This document shows, one piece after another, positions 1 through 7,663 of a DNA stretch of 22,506 bases; positions within the stretch are counted from its first letter, which is position 1, and every line of letters starts with the position of its first letter. This DNA is from a virus: IMG/VR virus record IMGVR_UViG_3300046713_000240, positions 1 to 22,506 of that record. One strand, written 5' to 3'. The position numbers were made by a program, and so were the translations under genes. Below the pieces are notes generated by a model that made no database searches, was not told where the DNA came from, and saw only the letters and a program-made list of their open reading frames with translations.

Positions 1-1740
1 GCCCGTGTTGGCACTAGCCCAAAAGCTGACAATGATGGTCTTGCCCGCCAGCCTACGCACGTTCTCAACTGCCTGTGATACGAACGAGAACGCCCCCGCC
101 CCGGCGTTTCCGGTTACGTTTGCCCCAAGGAAGTTGATCGCTTCCTCATCACCTATAGCGGCACGGTTGGCGTCGCTATATTGGCCCGGCTGGACATTAA
201 ACGTGTCCAGACTATAGGTCATATACCAACGATCTGCTGTAAAACTGGCTGCCGTGCTGAACACGCCCGACCCGCGTTGTTGCACATTCATCATGCTGTT
301 GTGGATGAGGTTGCGGCCCACGTTGTTCAGTGCGGAACCGACATCGGCCTTGGTCGCGGCATTGGCGAGGCCGGTGAAATTGGACGCGGTGACAAATTGC
401 TGGCTGTTGCCATCGTCATAGGCGATATATGTCTGCCCGCCCGTGCTGTCATACCAGATCGATCCAGCAACAAACGCTGGCGGCGTCGGCGCGATGATCG
501 CCCCCGCCTGCACCGCACCCATAGCAGTCTTGACGAAGGCTGTGGTAGCGATGGATGTGTCATTGTCAGCAGGAGCCGCCGTCACCGCGACAGCACCCGC
601 AGGCAAGGATGGTGCGCCCGTGAACACAGGAGAAGCGAGCGGCGCGTAACCAGCCAGCGAAGCCGTCACCTGTGCCGCGGTCTGATAGCCCGCCGGGTTG
701 GAAGCGGCGTAAAGGCTGGTGTCGGTCGGGTGGACGTGATCGCCATGACTCCATGCCACGGCGGTTCCAGCCGCGGCCGTCCCATTCATCAAGGGCGCCG
801 TGACCGAAGCGGGCAACACCGTCGTCACGTCGGCCGTGGTGAGGGTTATGGCGCCCGTGCGCGTGTTGAACGATGAAACGCCCGAAGCGGTCAAAGCGTT
901 CTTCACGAAGGCAGTCGTTGCTATACTGTTATCATTATCAGCCGCGGCAGGAGTCGGGGCTTGCGGATCGCCTGTCAGGATGGGGCTGGCCAGGGTCGCA
1001 TACGGCGCCAGCGAGGCGTTCCAATCGCTGATATCGGTATGAACCAGCGTGACCGCACCCGTCTTGCCGTTGACAGAAGTGACGCCTGTGGAGATCGGTT
1101 GCCACGCGGAATTGCCGCGCACCATGACCTGATTGGTGCCTGTGTCGAAGTAGACATCGCCGGGCGTTGGAGCGCCGGAGAACGGGTCGGTAGCGGGCGT
1201 GGACGAATACGGCCCATACCACATGCTGTTGAACGTCACCCACGAGTTGTTCGCCGCGGTGGCGCTGCCAGCGGCCGCAGTAGCACTGTTGGCTGCCTGC
1301 GTGGCACTGGTGGCAGCCCCCTGCGCCGAGTTGTTGGCAGCGGAAGCCGAAGCAGCGGCGTTGGTGGCGGAAGCAGCCGCGTTGGTGGCACTCGTCTGCG
1401 CCGCGGTAGCACTGCCCGCAGCAAGCGATGCGCTGCCCTGTGCCGCGGTGGCGCTGTTGGCTGCCTGCGTGGCGCTCGCCGCGGCAGCCGCCGCGCTGGC
1501 CGAAGCCGCGGCAGCCGCACCAGGGGCGGCGATGATGGCATCGATGTTGTTGGCGCAGATGATCACGGATTCAATGTTCTGCGCGACGATATCGACGTAC
1601 GTGCCTTCGCCCGGGATGTAGGAGCCGTCTTCAAGCAGATACCAGGTGACGCCCTGCGCCGCTGGATCGGGCGTGATCGGGCCAGGGTCGCCTTTCGGGA
1701 TCGGGTCAGGCCGGGTGCCGACAGGAAAGACAAAGTTCAT
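1..1740 (-). CDS. Tail fibre protein, C-terminus cut by window edge
   Basis: The frame starts at ATG 1740 and stays open to base 1, giving 580 codons with no stop, so the C-terminus is missing. Layout: residues 1-70 form a short head domain; about 74-162 are an Ala/Ser/Thr-rich low-complexity stalk built from repeated SAT-AA units (ATQAANSATAA occurs twice). After that come two VNGKTGAVTL / FNTRTGAITL elements and two copies of an ADNDxSIATTAFVK repeat near residues 270 and 400, both common in phage tail fibres. From about residue 480 there is an NLIHNSMMNVQQRGSG ... ADRWY stretch typical of distal receptor-binding domains. The start overlaps the adaptor stop as ATGA, so the two are translationally coupled. 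The role is host recognition at the tail tip. The tail-fibre class is confident; the receptor cannot be inferred. Confidence 0.88.
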   Translation of the reverse strand, partial: MNFVFPVGTRPDPIPKGDPGPITPDPAAQGVTWYLLEDGSYIPGEGTYVDIVAQNIESVIICANNIDAIIAAPGAAAAASASAAAAAASATQAANSATAAQGSASLAAGSATAAQTSATNAAASATNAAASASAANNSAQGAATSATQAANSATAAAGSATAANNSWVTFNSMWYGPYSSTPATDPFSGAPTPGDVYFDTGTNQVMVRGNSAWQPISTGVTSVNGKTGAVTLVHTDISDWNASLAPYATLASPILTGDPQAPTPAAADNDNSIATTAFVKNALTASGVSSFNTRTGAITLTTADVTTVLPASVTAPLMNGTAAAGTAVAWSHGDHVHPTDTSLYAASNPAGYQTAAQVTASLAGYAPLASPVFTGAPSLPAGAVAVTAAPADNDTSIATTAFVKTAMGAVQAGAIIAPTPPAFVAGSIWYDSTGGQTYIAYDDGNSQQFVTASNFTGLANAATKADVGSALNNVGRNLIHNSMMNVQQRGSGVFSTAASFTADRWYMTYSLDTFNVQPGQYSDANRAAIGDEEAINFLGANVTGNAGAGAFSFVSQAVENVRRLAGKTIIVSFWASANTG

Positions 1741-2459
1741 GCGAATGCCCCCGTGCCCAGACCAAAGGAAGCGTAGCGACCCTCATTGCCGGCTTTGTTG
1801 ATGTCCCTGACCGCTTCGTCCCAAAACCCCTTCCAGATGCCGATGCGCTCGTCATTGACCAAATAAGGCTCAGCTTCGATCAAGGCGCCGTAAAGGTAGA
1901 GTTCGGGGTAGACATTGAGGATTTCGTTGGTGGTTTGGGTGTCGGACAGCGGCAGGAAGCGTTGCCAGTAGACCGCCTCGAAATTGCGGTAGAGCGTCGG
2001 GTCCATGATCTGCGGCGGCAGGTCCGTCAGCGGCGTGGGCTTGGGCGCGAAGCGTATCTGCTTGCCGACGACGGCGAAGGCTTCGGGCAGTTGGGCGTTG
2101 ACCGGCGTGCCGAGATAGTTGCCGGTGTTGGACATCGAAAAAGTATTTTCAAGCTGCCCATTCGACATGCCCCGCAGACGCATGCGCTGTTCCGGCCAGC
2201 CACCGCTGTTGCCCTTGCCGGCACCCGCGGCTATCGAAATGATTTCGATGAAATCATAGGGCAGGTATTCATATTCATCGTTCAGGATCGCCACCGCCCT
2301 CGATTGCATCTCCTTCGCCCGTAGCTGGCGGTACATGCGGCGCTCGGCCAGGGCGATGAAGGTCGGAATGCGGGTGCTGAGTTCGACACGATCCGCCAGC
2401 CAATCCAGGATCGTCGCCTGAAGGCCGGCGTAGTCGTTCATCCCTACGGTGGCGCTCAT
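1737..2459 (-). CDS. Head-to-tail adaptor (SU10 adaptor / gp6-like)
   Basis: This 240-residue protein follows the capsid genes and precedes the tail fibre, the usual place of the connector. It opens with a helical segment (LQATILDWLADRVEL, IPTFIALAERRMYRQLRAKE), which resembles adaptor proteins that form a ring under the portal. The middle has the LYRNFEAVYWQRFLPLSDT stretch and the end has NVYPELYLYGALIEAEPYL, both familiar from the adaptor family of SU10-type podoviruses. The ATG shares one base with the TAA stop of the upstream gene, and a GGAAGGG ribosome binding site lies within that gene's last codons. Family assignment rests on pattern recognition and gene order. Alternative names for the same role are tail tubular protein A-like or head completion protein. 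Confidence 0.72.
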   Translation of the reverse strand: MSATVGMNDYAGLQATILDWLADRVELSTRIPTFIALAERRMYRQLRAKEMQSRAVAILNDEYEYLPYDFIEIISIAAGAGKGNSGGWPEQRMRLRGMSNGQLENTFSMSNTGNYLGTPVNAQLPEAFAVVGKQIRFAPKPTPLTDLPPQIMDPTLYRNFEAVYWQRFLPLSDTQTTNEILNVYPELYLYGALIEAEPYLVNDERIGIWKGFWDEAVRDINKAGNEGRYASFGLGTGAFA

Positions 2460-2779
2460 TATACCCTTCCGTCATACGTCCGAAAGAACCTGTTATCGGG
2501 ATCATTCAGCCAAGTCTTAAACCGCTTGCTGTCATCCATGATGCCCAGTTGTTTCAGCAGCATGTACGTGGCCAAGGGCAGTTCCGCCACCTTGACCATA
2601 TGCTTCTGCGTGTTCCCGGCATGGACGTTGCGTGGGTTCTCTTTGGCGTAAGCCTTGTTGTTCTCAACCAGATCGCGGGCGCCGTAGGATTCGTGGATGA
2701 AATATTCTTCCGTGCCGTCATAGCCGATCCAGACGCGCATCTGGCGTTCGCGGTCATCGAAGACGAGGCGGCGTTCCAT
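2459..2779 (-). CDS. Conserved phage protein between capsid and adaptor
   Basis: This 106-residue soluble protein has no function I can name. It is charged and predicted mixed alpha/beta, with an N-terminal RLVFDDRERQMRVWIGYDG segment and a C-terminal FKTWLNDPDNRFFRTYDGRV segment. The WLNDPDNRxFRT ending recurs in short proteins encoded just after the major capsid gene in several podovirus-like head modules. The position between capsid and adaptor suggests a head-completion, decoration or assembly role, which is inference only. Its stop codon overlaps the adaptor start by one base. A strong hairpin separates it from the capsid gene upstream, so it may be expressed at a lower level than the capsid. 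Confidence 0.7.
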   Translation of the reverse strand: MERRLVFDDRERQMRVWIGYDGTEEYFIHESYGARDLVENNKAYAKENPRNVHAGNTQKHMVKVAELPLATYMLLKQLGIMDDSKRFKTWLNDPDNRFFRTYDGRV

Positions 2780-2787
2780 AAACGCAT

Positions 2788-2811
2788 CCCCTACGCCTTA
2801 CGGCGTAGGGG
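2788..2811 (-). terminator. Perfect 10-bp hairpin after the capsid gene
   Basis: CCCCTACGCC (2788-2797) and GGCGTAGGGG (2802-2811) are exact inverted repeats around a 4-base loop. The hairpin lies in the 45-base gap between the capsid stop and the next gene. On the transcribed minus strand it is followed by ATGCGTTTATGG, not a clean U-run. It is therefore better read as a partial terminator or a 3' mRNA stabiliser that raises capsid expression relative to downstream genes than as a full terminator. Confidence 0.6.
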
Positions 2812-2824
2812 TCCGGGTAGTCAG

Positions 2825-3799
2825 TTACGATAGGTCGGCGATGACGAAATGCGCTTTTGGCGCGTCAACCCGAAGTGTTCCTTCCCATGTCACCATGCCG
2901 TTGTCGGCGTCACCGATCTTGGCCAACTCATCGACGACGAAGTTGGATTCGGGCAGTGTTGCCACGGTATAGAAGCCGGGCTGGATGCCGAAGGCGTAGC
3001 CCGCCGGCATGAAGCGGTTCGGCACGATCTGCAACTCGCCGAAATCGCTCTGCCAGGCCGAGACGGCACCGATAAGCGCCGTGGGCTTGACTTCGGAGAT
3101 GCGGTATTCGGAGGTGGCGGTGCCCGACACGTTGATCAGGCCCGAAATCGCCCGCTTCTGGGCACTCGACACCATGATCAACTCAGGCTTGCCGCCATTG
3201 TCAAAGGCGGATTGCATCGCCGCACTGAGGATCGGCAGGGTGACGGCGCGCGGCGTGCCAGCCGTGCCCGCCGTGGTGCCGTCGCCTACCGGCGCGGTAC
3301 CCGTGGCGCCGCCGTTGAAGTTGCCCGCCCATGCCGGGAAGCTGGCCATTTCGCGCGGGTCGGTGCCTTTCTTGATCTGCACGCCAGTCTTGCCAGTCAG
3401 CGAGACTTCGATATCGCGGCGGATTTCCAGCCCTTTGAGAAGCTGTTGATAGGTGATCTCGCGGGCGCGACCAGCTTTGTTGACGACGTTGAGCGAACGG
3501 CTTACGGACCAGTCGGTTGAAGCGATCTGGCAGTAATTGCCTAGCCGCAGGGTAGGCTTCAGATTGACATATGCCGCCTTGAACCCTTCCGGCTGGGCGT
3601 TCTTGGCGGGTGCGACTAGCTCCTGGACCTGCCATTCGTGGTAGATCGCTTCGGCACCGGCTTTGTTGGCGCCCTGGTAAAACGGGCATTCGGTCGGGTC
3701 GATGCGCGCGATCTTGTCGATCAGGTCTTCACGCTGACCGATTGCCTTGTTCGCACCCGTGGTGATGTACGTGGCGGCATCTGCCGCTGCCATGGCCAT
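2825..3799 (-). CDS. Major capsid protein (SU10 / DUF5309-like)
   Basis: This 324-residue protein has the size, position (after scaffold, before adaptor) and sequence character of the HK97-fold major head proteins of SU10-like podoviruses. The N-terminus ATYITTGANKAIGQREDLID ... DPTECPFYQGANK and the following HEWQVQELVAPAKNAQPEG match the N-arm/E-loop style of that family. Later TDWSVSRSLNVVNKAGRARE, a long helix with EIRRDIEVSL, and PELIMVSSAQKRAISG fit the P- and A-domain regions. A Gly/Thr/Ala-rich insert (residues about 165-190) probably forms a surface loop. ATG 3799 directly follows the scaffold TAA with GGGGAA upstream; a second ATG two codons in (3793) is a possible alternative start. 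The product would assemble as the icosahedral shell on the scaffold. Confidence 0.87.
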   Translation of the reverse strand: MAMAAADAATYITTGANKAIGQREDLIDKIARIDPTECPFYQGANKAGAEAIYHEWQVQELVAPAKNAQPEGFKAAYVNLKPTLRLGNYCQIASTDWSVSRSLNVVNKAGRAREITYQQLLKGLEIRRDIEVSLTGKTGVQIKKGTDPREMASFPAWAGNFNGGATGTAPVGDGTTAGTAGTPRAVTLPILSAAMQSAFDNGGKPELIMVSSAQKRAISGLINVSGTATSEYRISEVKPTALIGAVSAWQSDFGELQIVPNRFMPAGYAFGIQPGFYTVATLPESNFVVDELAKIGDADNGMVTWEGTLRVDAPKAHFVIADLS

Positions 3800-4879
3800 T
3801 TATCGTATTCCCCGCTCTGCGAGAAGGGCATCGACAGCATTCGCGATGCTCGGCTTCTCATTGAATTTTGCCTGAGCGGCAGACCGCCTTCCTGTGTTGG
3901 GGTCCGTGTTGGGAACAGATCGTCCACGACTGATTGACTTCACCAGCACTGGCGAAACCCGTTTGGCGGCAATTGGCCCGGCGCCCTTGCCCTTGCGCGC
4001 GACCATCAGGTCACGCACCAGGAAGATGAAACGCGGGTCAACGATTGGCGCATTACCCAATTCCTCTGCGCTGTAGCCATAGGTTTCGGCAAACTCGACA
4101 AGTTCGCGAATTTCGCTCTTGCGAGTCCGTTCATCGCGCCAAGACGGCAATTTCTCCATCAGCGTGTTGACGACCTGGCCACGAAGCTCCTGAAGTCTCG
4201 CGTTCTGATCCTTCTGAGCCTCACGGGCGAGCCGGTCTTCCTCAACCTTGATGGCGTCCAGCTTGGCTTGCTGGTCACGCCACGCCTCTTTGGCTTCGAG
4301 GTAGCCGATGGGGTCTTGCTGTTTCAGCGCATTCCAGTTCGGTTCCGTGCCTCCAAACGTGTTGATCTGTCGCCGCAGGGACACCAGCAATTCGGCGTAC
4401 TGCGCCCGTTCCGTACGCAAATCGGCAACCTCGCCATCGTGAGACTTACGAGTGGCAGCCAGGTCGGCCATCTTGCGCGAGTAATCAGCCTGTCGGTGAT
4501 AGCTGTTGACGAGTTCCTTTAGCGTGACGCGCTGAGGTTTTCCCTGGACCTGGACTTCGTATTCCTGGTCTTCCGGTTCCTGCGCCGCACCTTCAGGTTC
4601 GTCAGCTTCCTCATCGGGGGCTGGTTCTTCGACCGGGGCGTCAGGTTCGGTGCCCGCGTCGGGCGTGTCGATTGTCTGCTCGCCGGCGTCTTCGTCTTCC
4701 GGTTCATCCGCAGGCGTCTGCGGCGTTCCAGAAGCGGACGGGGTTTTCGCGGCTGGAGGAGAGGTTGCCGGAGCGGGGTCCGATCTCTCTTTCAGCAGGG
4801 TGGCAACCGCCTCTGCCATCGTCAGTGGCCCGGTGCCCGCTTCCGCAGGCGTGTCGGGGGTTTTGACAGTTTCAGACAT
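3800..4879 (-). CDS. Capsid scaffolding protein
   Basis: A 359-residue protein directly upstream of the capsid gene. Residues 1-105 are disordered, very acidic and rich in Pro, Glu, Asp and Ala. Around 107-135 is the motif VQGKPQRVTLKELVNSYHRQ followed by ADYSRKM, a signature I associate with podovirus scaffolds. Residues about 140-240 are a charged, helical coiled-coil-like region, and the C-terminus is basic (ARKGKG ... AAKRVSPVLVKSISRGR), consistent with a capsid-binding tail. Its stop abuts the capsid ATG. The start has AGG upstream and is the only good one. It would act as an internal template for prohead assembly and then leave. No protease domain is visible in it or in the neighbouring genes. 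Confidence 0.8.
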   Translation of the reverse strand: MSETVKTPDTPAEAGTGPLTMAEAVATLLKERSDPAPATSPPAAKTPSASGTPQTPADEPEDEDAGEQTIDTPDAGTEPDAPVEEPAPDEEADEPEGAAQEPEDQEYEVQVQGKPQRVTLKELVNSYHRQADYSRKMADLAATRKSHDGEVADLRTERAQYAELLVSLRRQINTFGGTEPNWNALKQQDPIGYLEAKEAWRDQQAKLDAIKVEEDRLAREAQKDQNARLQELRGQVVNTLMEKLPSWRDERTRKSEIRELVEFAETYGYSAEELGNAPIVDPRFIFLVRDLMVARKGKGAGPIAAKRVSPVLVKSISRGRSVPNTDPNTGRRSAAQAKFNEKPSIANAVDALLAERGIR

Positions 4880-4911
4880 TTACCTAAGCCTTGTCAAGAA
4901 GTTCATCATGA

Positions 4912-5181
4912 TCAGGCATCTTCCCGCAGACGCAGGACGGCACGCGCCTCACTGACCCACCCTTGCGGGATGGCATCGAGCAATTCGGCAGCCATTTTGA
5001 GGGCTAGCGCCTGTTGGCGGGATGGGTCGCCTTCGGCGCCAAATGGCGCGTCGGCCCAAAGATCGAACGCACGGGTGCGCAGTTCGTGCAAAAGCCGCTT
5101 ATACGCAGGCGTATCGATCAGTATCTCGGCTTCGCGCCCGCGGGTAACGGGATCAACCGAATTGTGGTTAATGTTCGGCAT
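4912..5181 (-). CDS. Small helical protein between portal and scaffold
   Basis: I place the start at ATG 5181 (MPNINHNSVDPVTRGREAE), giving 89 residues and a 14-base overlap with the end of the portal gene. An ATG 18 codons upstream would push the start far into the portal and add low-complexity sequence, so it is less likely. The protein is mostly helical, with DTPAYKRLLHELRTRAFDLW and SRQQALALKMAAELLDAIPQ segments, and ends at REDA. No motif identifies a function. Small genes at this spot in head modules are common and usually uncharacterised. Confidence 0.62.
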   Translation of the reverse strand: MPNINHNSVDPVTRGREAEILIDTPAYKRLLHELRTRAFDLWADAPFGAEGDPSRQQALALKMAAELLDAIPQGWVSEARAVLRLREDA

Positions 5182-7663
5182 CGGGATTCTCGATGTTGGG
5201 CGACTTGCTGATGCCACGCTTGATATCGATGGCACGCAAAGCCGTTTCCGCTTGCAGTTCGTGCATATCGACGGCGGTGTCGGCCTGGAGCTTCATGCGC
5301 TGCAATTCGACCTGCATCAGCGCCTTCAACTTCTCCAGTTCCATCTCTTTCTGCGCTTTCCATTGCTGGAACTGCATGTCCTGGGCGTGCTGGGCCGCTT
5401 CCATCTGCATGCGTTGCTGGCTTTCCTGCTGGTCAGCCTGCAACTTGGCCTGTTGCGCCTGGATATCGGCCTGGGCCTTCTGCATCGTCGCCTGCGCCTT
5501 GGCGGCATCGGTCTGGGGCGAGCCTTGTGGGGCGCCAGGAGCGCCTTGTTGGGCCTGTTGCGCCTGCTGAGCGGCTTGTTGTTGCATAATCTGGTCGATA
5601 TTTGGCGGCAACGGCTTGAAATACCGTTCCACTTGCCGGTATGGGGTCAGCGCGATCAGGTCGGACAGCGTGTTGCGGTATTCCTGCATGCCACTGAGCG
5701 GATTTGCAGGCCCCAGCTTCATCATCACCATTTCTTGCGTATTCTTGACGGCGCCAAGGGCCTGCAACCGTTCCGGGTCCGTTCCATTTCCAAGCCCGAC
5801 GATAGCGATACATTCCATTGATGGGTCAAAAGATTGCGGGTCAACCGAGAGGAAGCCGCCGGAGGTATGAATTTGCATCTGGCGGTCCTGATACCTGACC
5901 GCGAGTTTGAGCAGGGCGCTGAACATCGGCGCGATGGCGGTTTCGGCCAGGGTACGCGCCACCGCTTCAAGCCGGATGGTCCGGGCGTCAACGATCTCCT
6001 TGACGCCGGTTTCGGTGCTCGATTGCAGGGCCTTTGGATCAAGGCCCGCGGATTGAGGGGAGATGCCGGTGCGGAACTCGCGGATTTTGTCAAGCCGGTC
6101 AATCATCGGAAATGCCTGCGCGCCGACGAATTCGACGTTCAGCGGCATAAACGCATTCGGTTGGCGTATCCGGATAATCCGTCCAAACGCATCGTCGGTC
6201 GCGTCGTCAAGATTGACCGCTGATTCAACCGCGGTAAATCGAGGATTTACGGCGGCGTAGAGGGAATCAAGCTGCTGCCGCATGATCGAAGATTGCTGGT
6301 CCTGCAAATCCACGACTTTACGCGCCAGGCCCGCACCGATGGGGGAATGTGGGATTATATACGGGGAACCAATCGTGAACGGCCAGTCCGCGATGCGCTC
6401 CCGTTCCAGCACTTCATAGTCGTTGCCCACCGCCACGACGCGGTACATCTCAGGCACGCCATCGCCGTCCGCGTCCATCCGCACGGCGGCATCGATGACG
6501 CGGATCGGCCAGGTAGTCGCGTCTTCGGAGGATTGAGAGAAAGACGTATCCTGTCGCTTGGGCTGGCGGGCCATCTGCTCTGCGGTCAGGCCCATCGGGG
6601 CGGCATGCTTGACGACATCGCGCCACTTGAAGCCGGCGGCGGTCAAGTCTCCAACCGTCCTGTCGCTGTACACCGCCATGATCTTGCATTCGGAGACTTT
6701 CTCGGCGCTGCCGTCGATCAAGAACTCATCGGGGGAGACGGTATCGACCTTGATCTTGACCGCTTGGGAACGCCGCAGGAGGCGGATGGACCAGGTAGGA
6801 GCGGGTTCGGGCGGCGGTGTGGGCGCAGGCGTGGGGACCGGCGATGGAAGCGGCACCGGCATCGGTTGGGGCGGCTGCCCCATGGGCGCACCGTTCATGC
6901 CCGGTGGCCCACCCATAGGAGATGGGGCGCCGTCAAGGCGCGGCGCCGGGCCTGCCGGCCCAACCGCAGGCGCGTTGGGAGCTAAACCTGCGGCCCCATT
7001 CATGCCCTGCGGCGGTACCGCAGGCGTTACTTCGGATTCATCATCGTCCGTGCTATCATCAGGGTCTTCCGGGGCGAGGGGATTGCCCAGCACATCGCTG
7101 AGCATTTCGGTATCTTCTTCGCGGCTGAGTATCGTTACGTCACGATCACTAGCTAAGGCATCGCACTCGTCTTCGGTCAGGCCCATGTAGAATTCTTCTT
7201 CGACGTGCTCGCTTGGTTCGGCACGGTGGAAGAAGATGCCGACATCGGCCACCAAGGCGTCCAAAAGGAAGCTGGATAAGTTTGTCCAGCCCGGGTTCTG
7301 CGTGAAGAACAGATGGTAGATGTAAGAGGTGGCGGTGTCAGCCTGCTGTTGCGCCGCTCCGGTTGATGGCACGAACTGCACCAGGCCGCGCGGGTTGCCG
7401 AAGACGCGCAACAACTGCGCATGGGCGGCATCGCAGGTGTCGGCCACTTCGGTTGCAACGACGGACGACCTGCCTCGCCGCGGCGTAGAATCGACCTGGC
7501 CGTTGTAGTAGCGCCATTGCTTGACGCGATCAGCGGAAAGGTAGCCGTCGCGGAACATGACGGCCTGATCGACCATGCGGTTGAATACGCGCTGGAACGT
7601 TTCGGCAGACATCTTGCGCGGTTTGCGCGGGGTGGACGGCGGTGACGAGAAGGGACTGTCCAT
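5168..7663 (-). CDS. Portal protein (SU10-type)
   Basis: An 831-residue portal subunit. The N-terminal part (ETFQRVFNRMVDQAVMFRDG ... VKQWRYYNGQVDS, then RRGRSSVVATEVADTCDAAH) matches the SU10-like portal family, as does the later FTIGSPYIIPHSPIGAGLAR segment, where the clip/stem core would lie. The dodecameric ring sits at one capsid vertex and is the DNA channel for terminase. Two additions stand out. Residues about 213-291 are a Pro/Gly/Met-rich insert with PPPEPAPTW at its end. Residues about 692-820 are a Gln/Ala-rich coiled coil (QQQAAQQAQQAQQ onward), perhaps the barrel or an extension of it. The ATG directly follows the terminase TAG stop; ATG at codon 18 is a possible alternative start. 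Family identification is by eye but the context is strong. Confidence 0.87.
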   Translation of the reverse strand: MDSPFSSPPSTPRKPRKMSAETFQRVFNRMVDQAVMFRDGYLSADRVKQWRYYNGQVDSTPRRGRSSVVATEVADTCDAAHAQLLRVFGNPRGLVQFVPSTGAAQQQADTATSYIYHLFFTQNPGWTNLSSFLLDALVADVGIFFHRAEPSEHVEEEFYMGLTEDECDALASDRDVTILSREEDTEMLSDVLGNPLAPEDPDDSTDDDESEVTPAVPPQGMNGAAGLAPNAPAVGPAGPAPRLDGAPSPMGGPPGMNGAPMGQPPQPMPVPLPSPVPTPAPTPPPEPAPTWSIRLLRRSQAVKIKVDTVSPDEFLIDGSAEKVSECKIMAVYSDRTVGDLTAAGFKWRDVVKHAAPMGLTAEQMARQPKRQDTSFSQSSEDATTWPIRVIDAAVRMDADGDGVPEMYRVVAVGNDYEVLERERIADWPFTIGSPYIIPHSPIGAGLARKVVDLQDQQSSIMRQQLDSLYAAVNPRFTAVESAVNLDDATDDAFGRIIRIRQPNAFMPLNVEFVGAQAFPMIDRLDKIREFRTGISPQSAGLDPKALQSSTETGVKEIVDARTIRLEAVARTLAETAIAPMFSALLKLAVRYQDRQMQIHTSGGFLSVDPQSFDPSMECIAIVGLGNGTDPERLQALGAVKNTQEMVMMKLGPANPLSGMQEYRNTLSDLIALTPYRQVERYFKPLPPNIDQIMQQQAAQQAQQAQQGAPGAPQGSPQTDAAKAQATMQKAQADIQAQQAKLQADQQESQQRMQMEAAQHAQDMQFQQWKAQKEMELEKLKALMQVELQRMKLQADTAVDMHELQAETALRAIDIKRGISKSPNIENPDAEH

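Noticed and set aside
181-1776. Several long plus-strand frames over the tail fibre
   Set aside because: Arg/Gly/Ser-rich shadows of a repetitive, well-supported fibre gene on the other strand.
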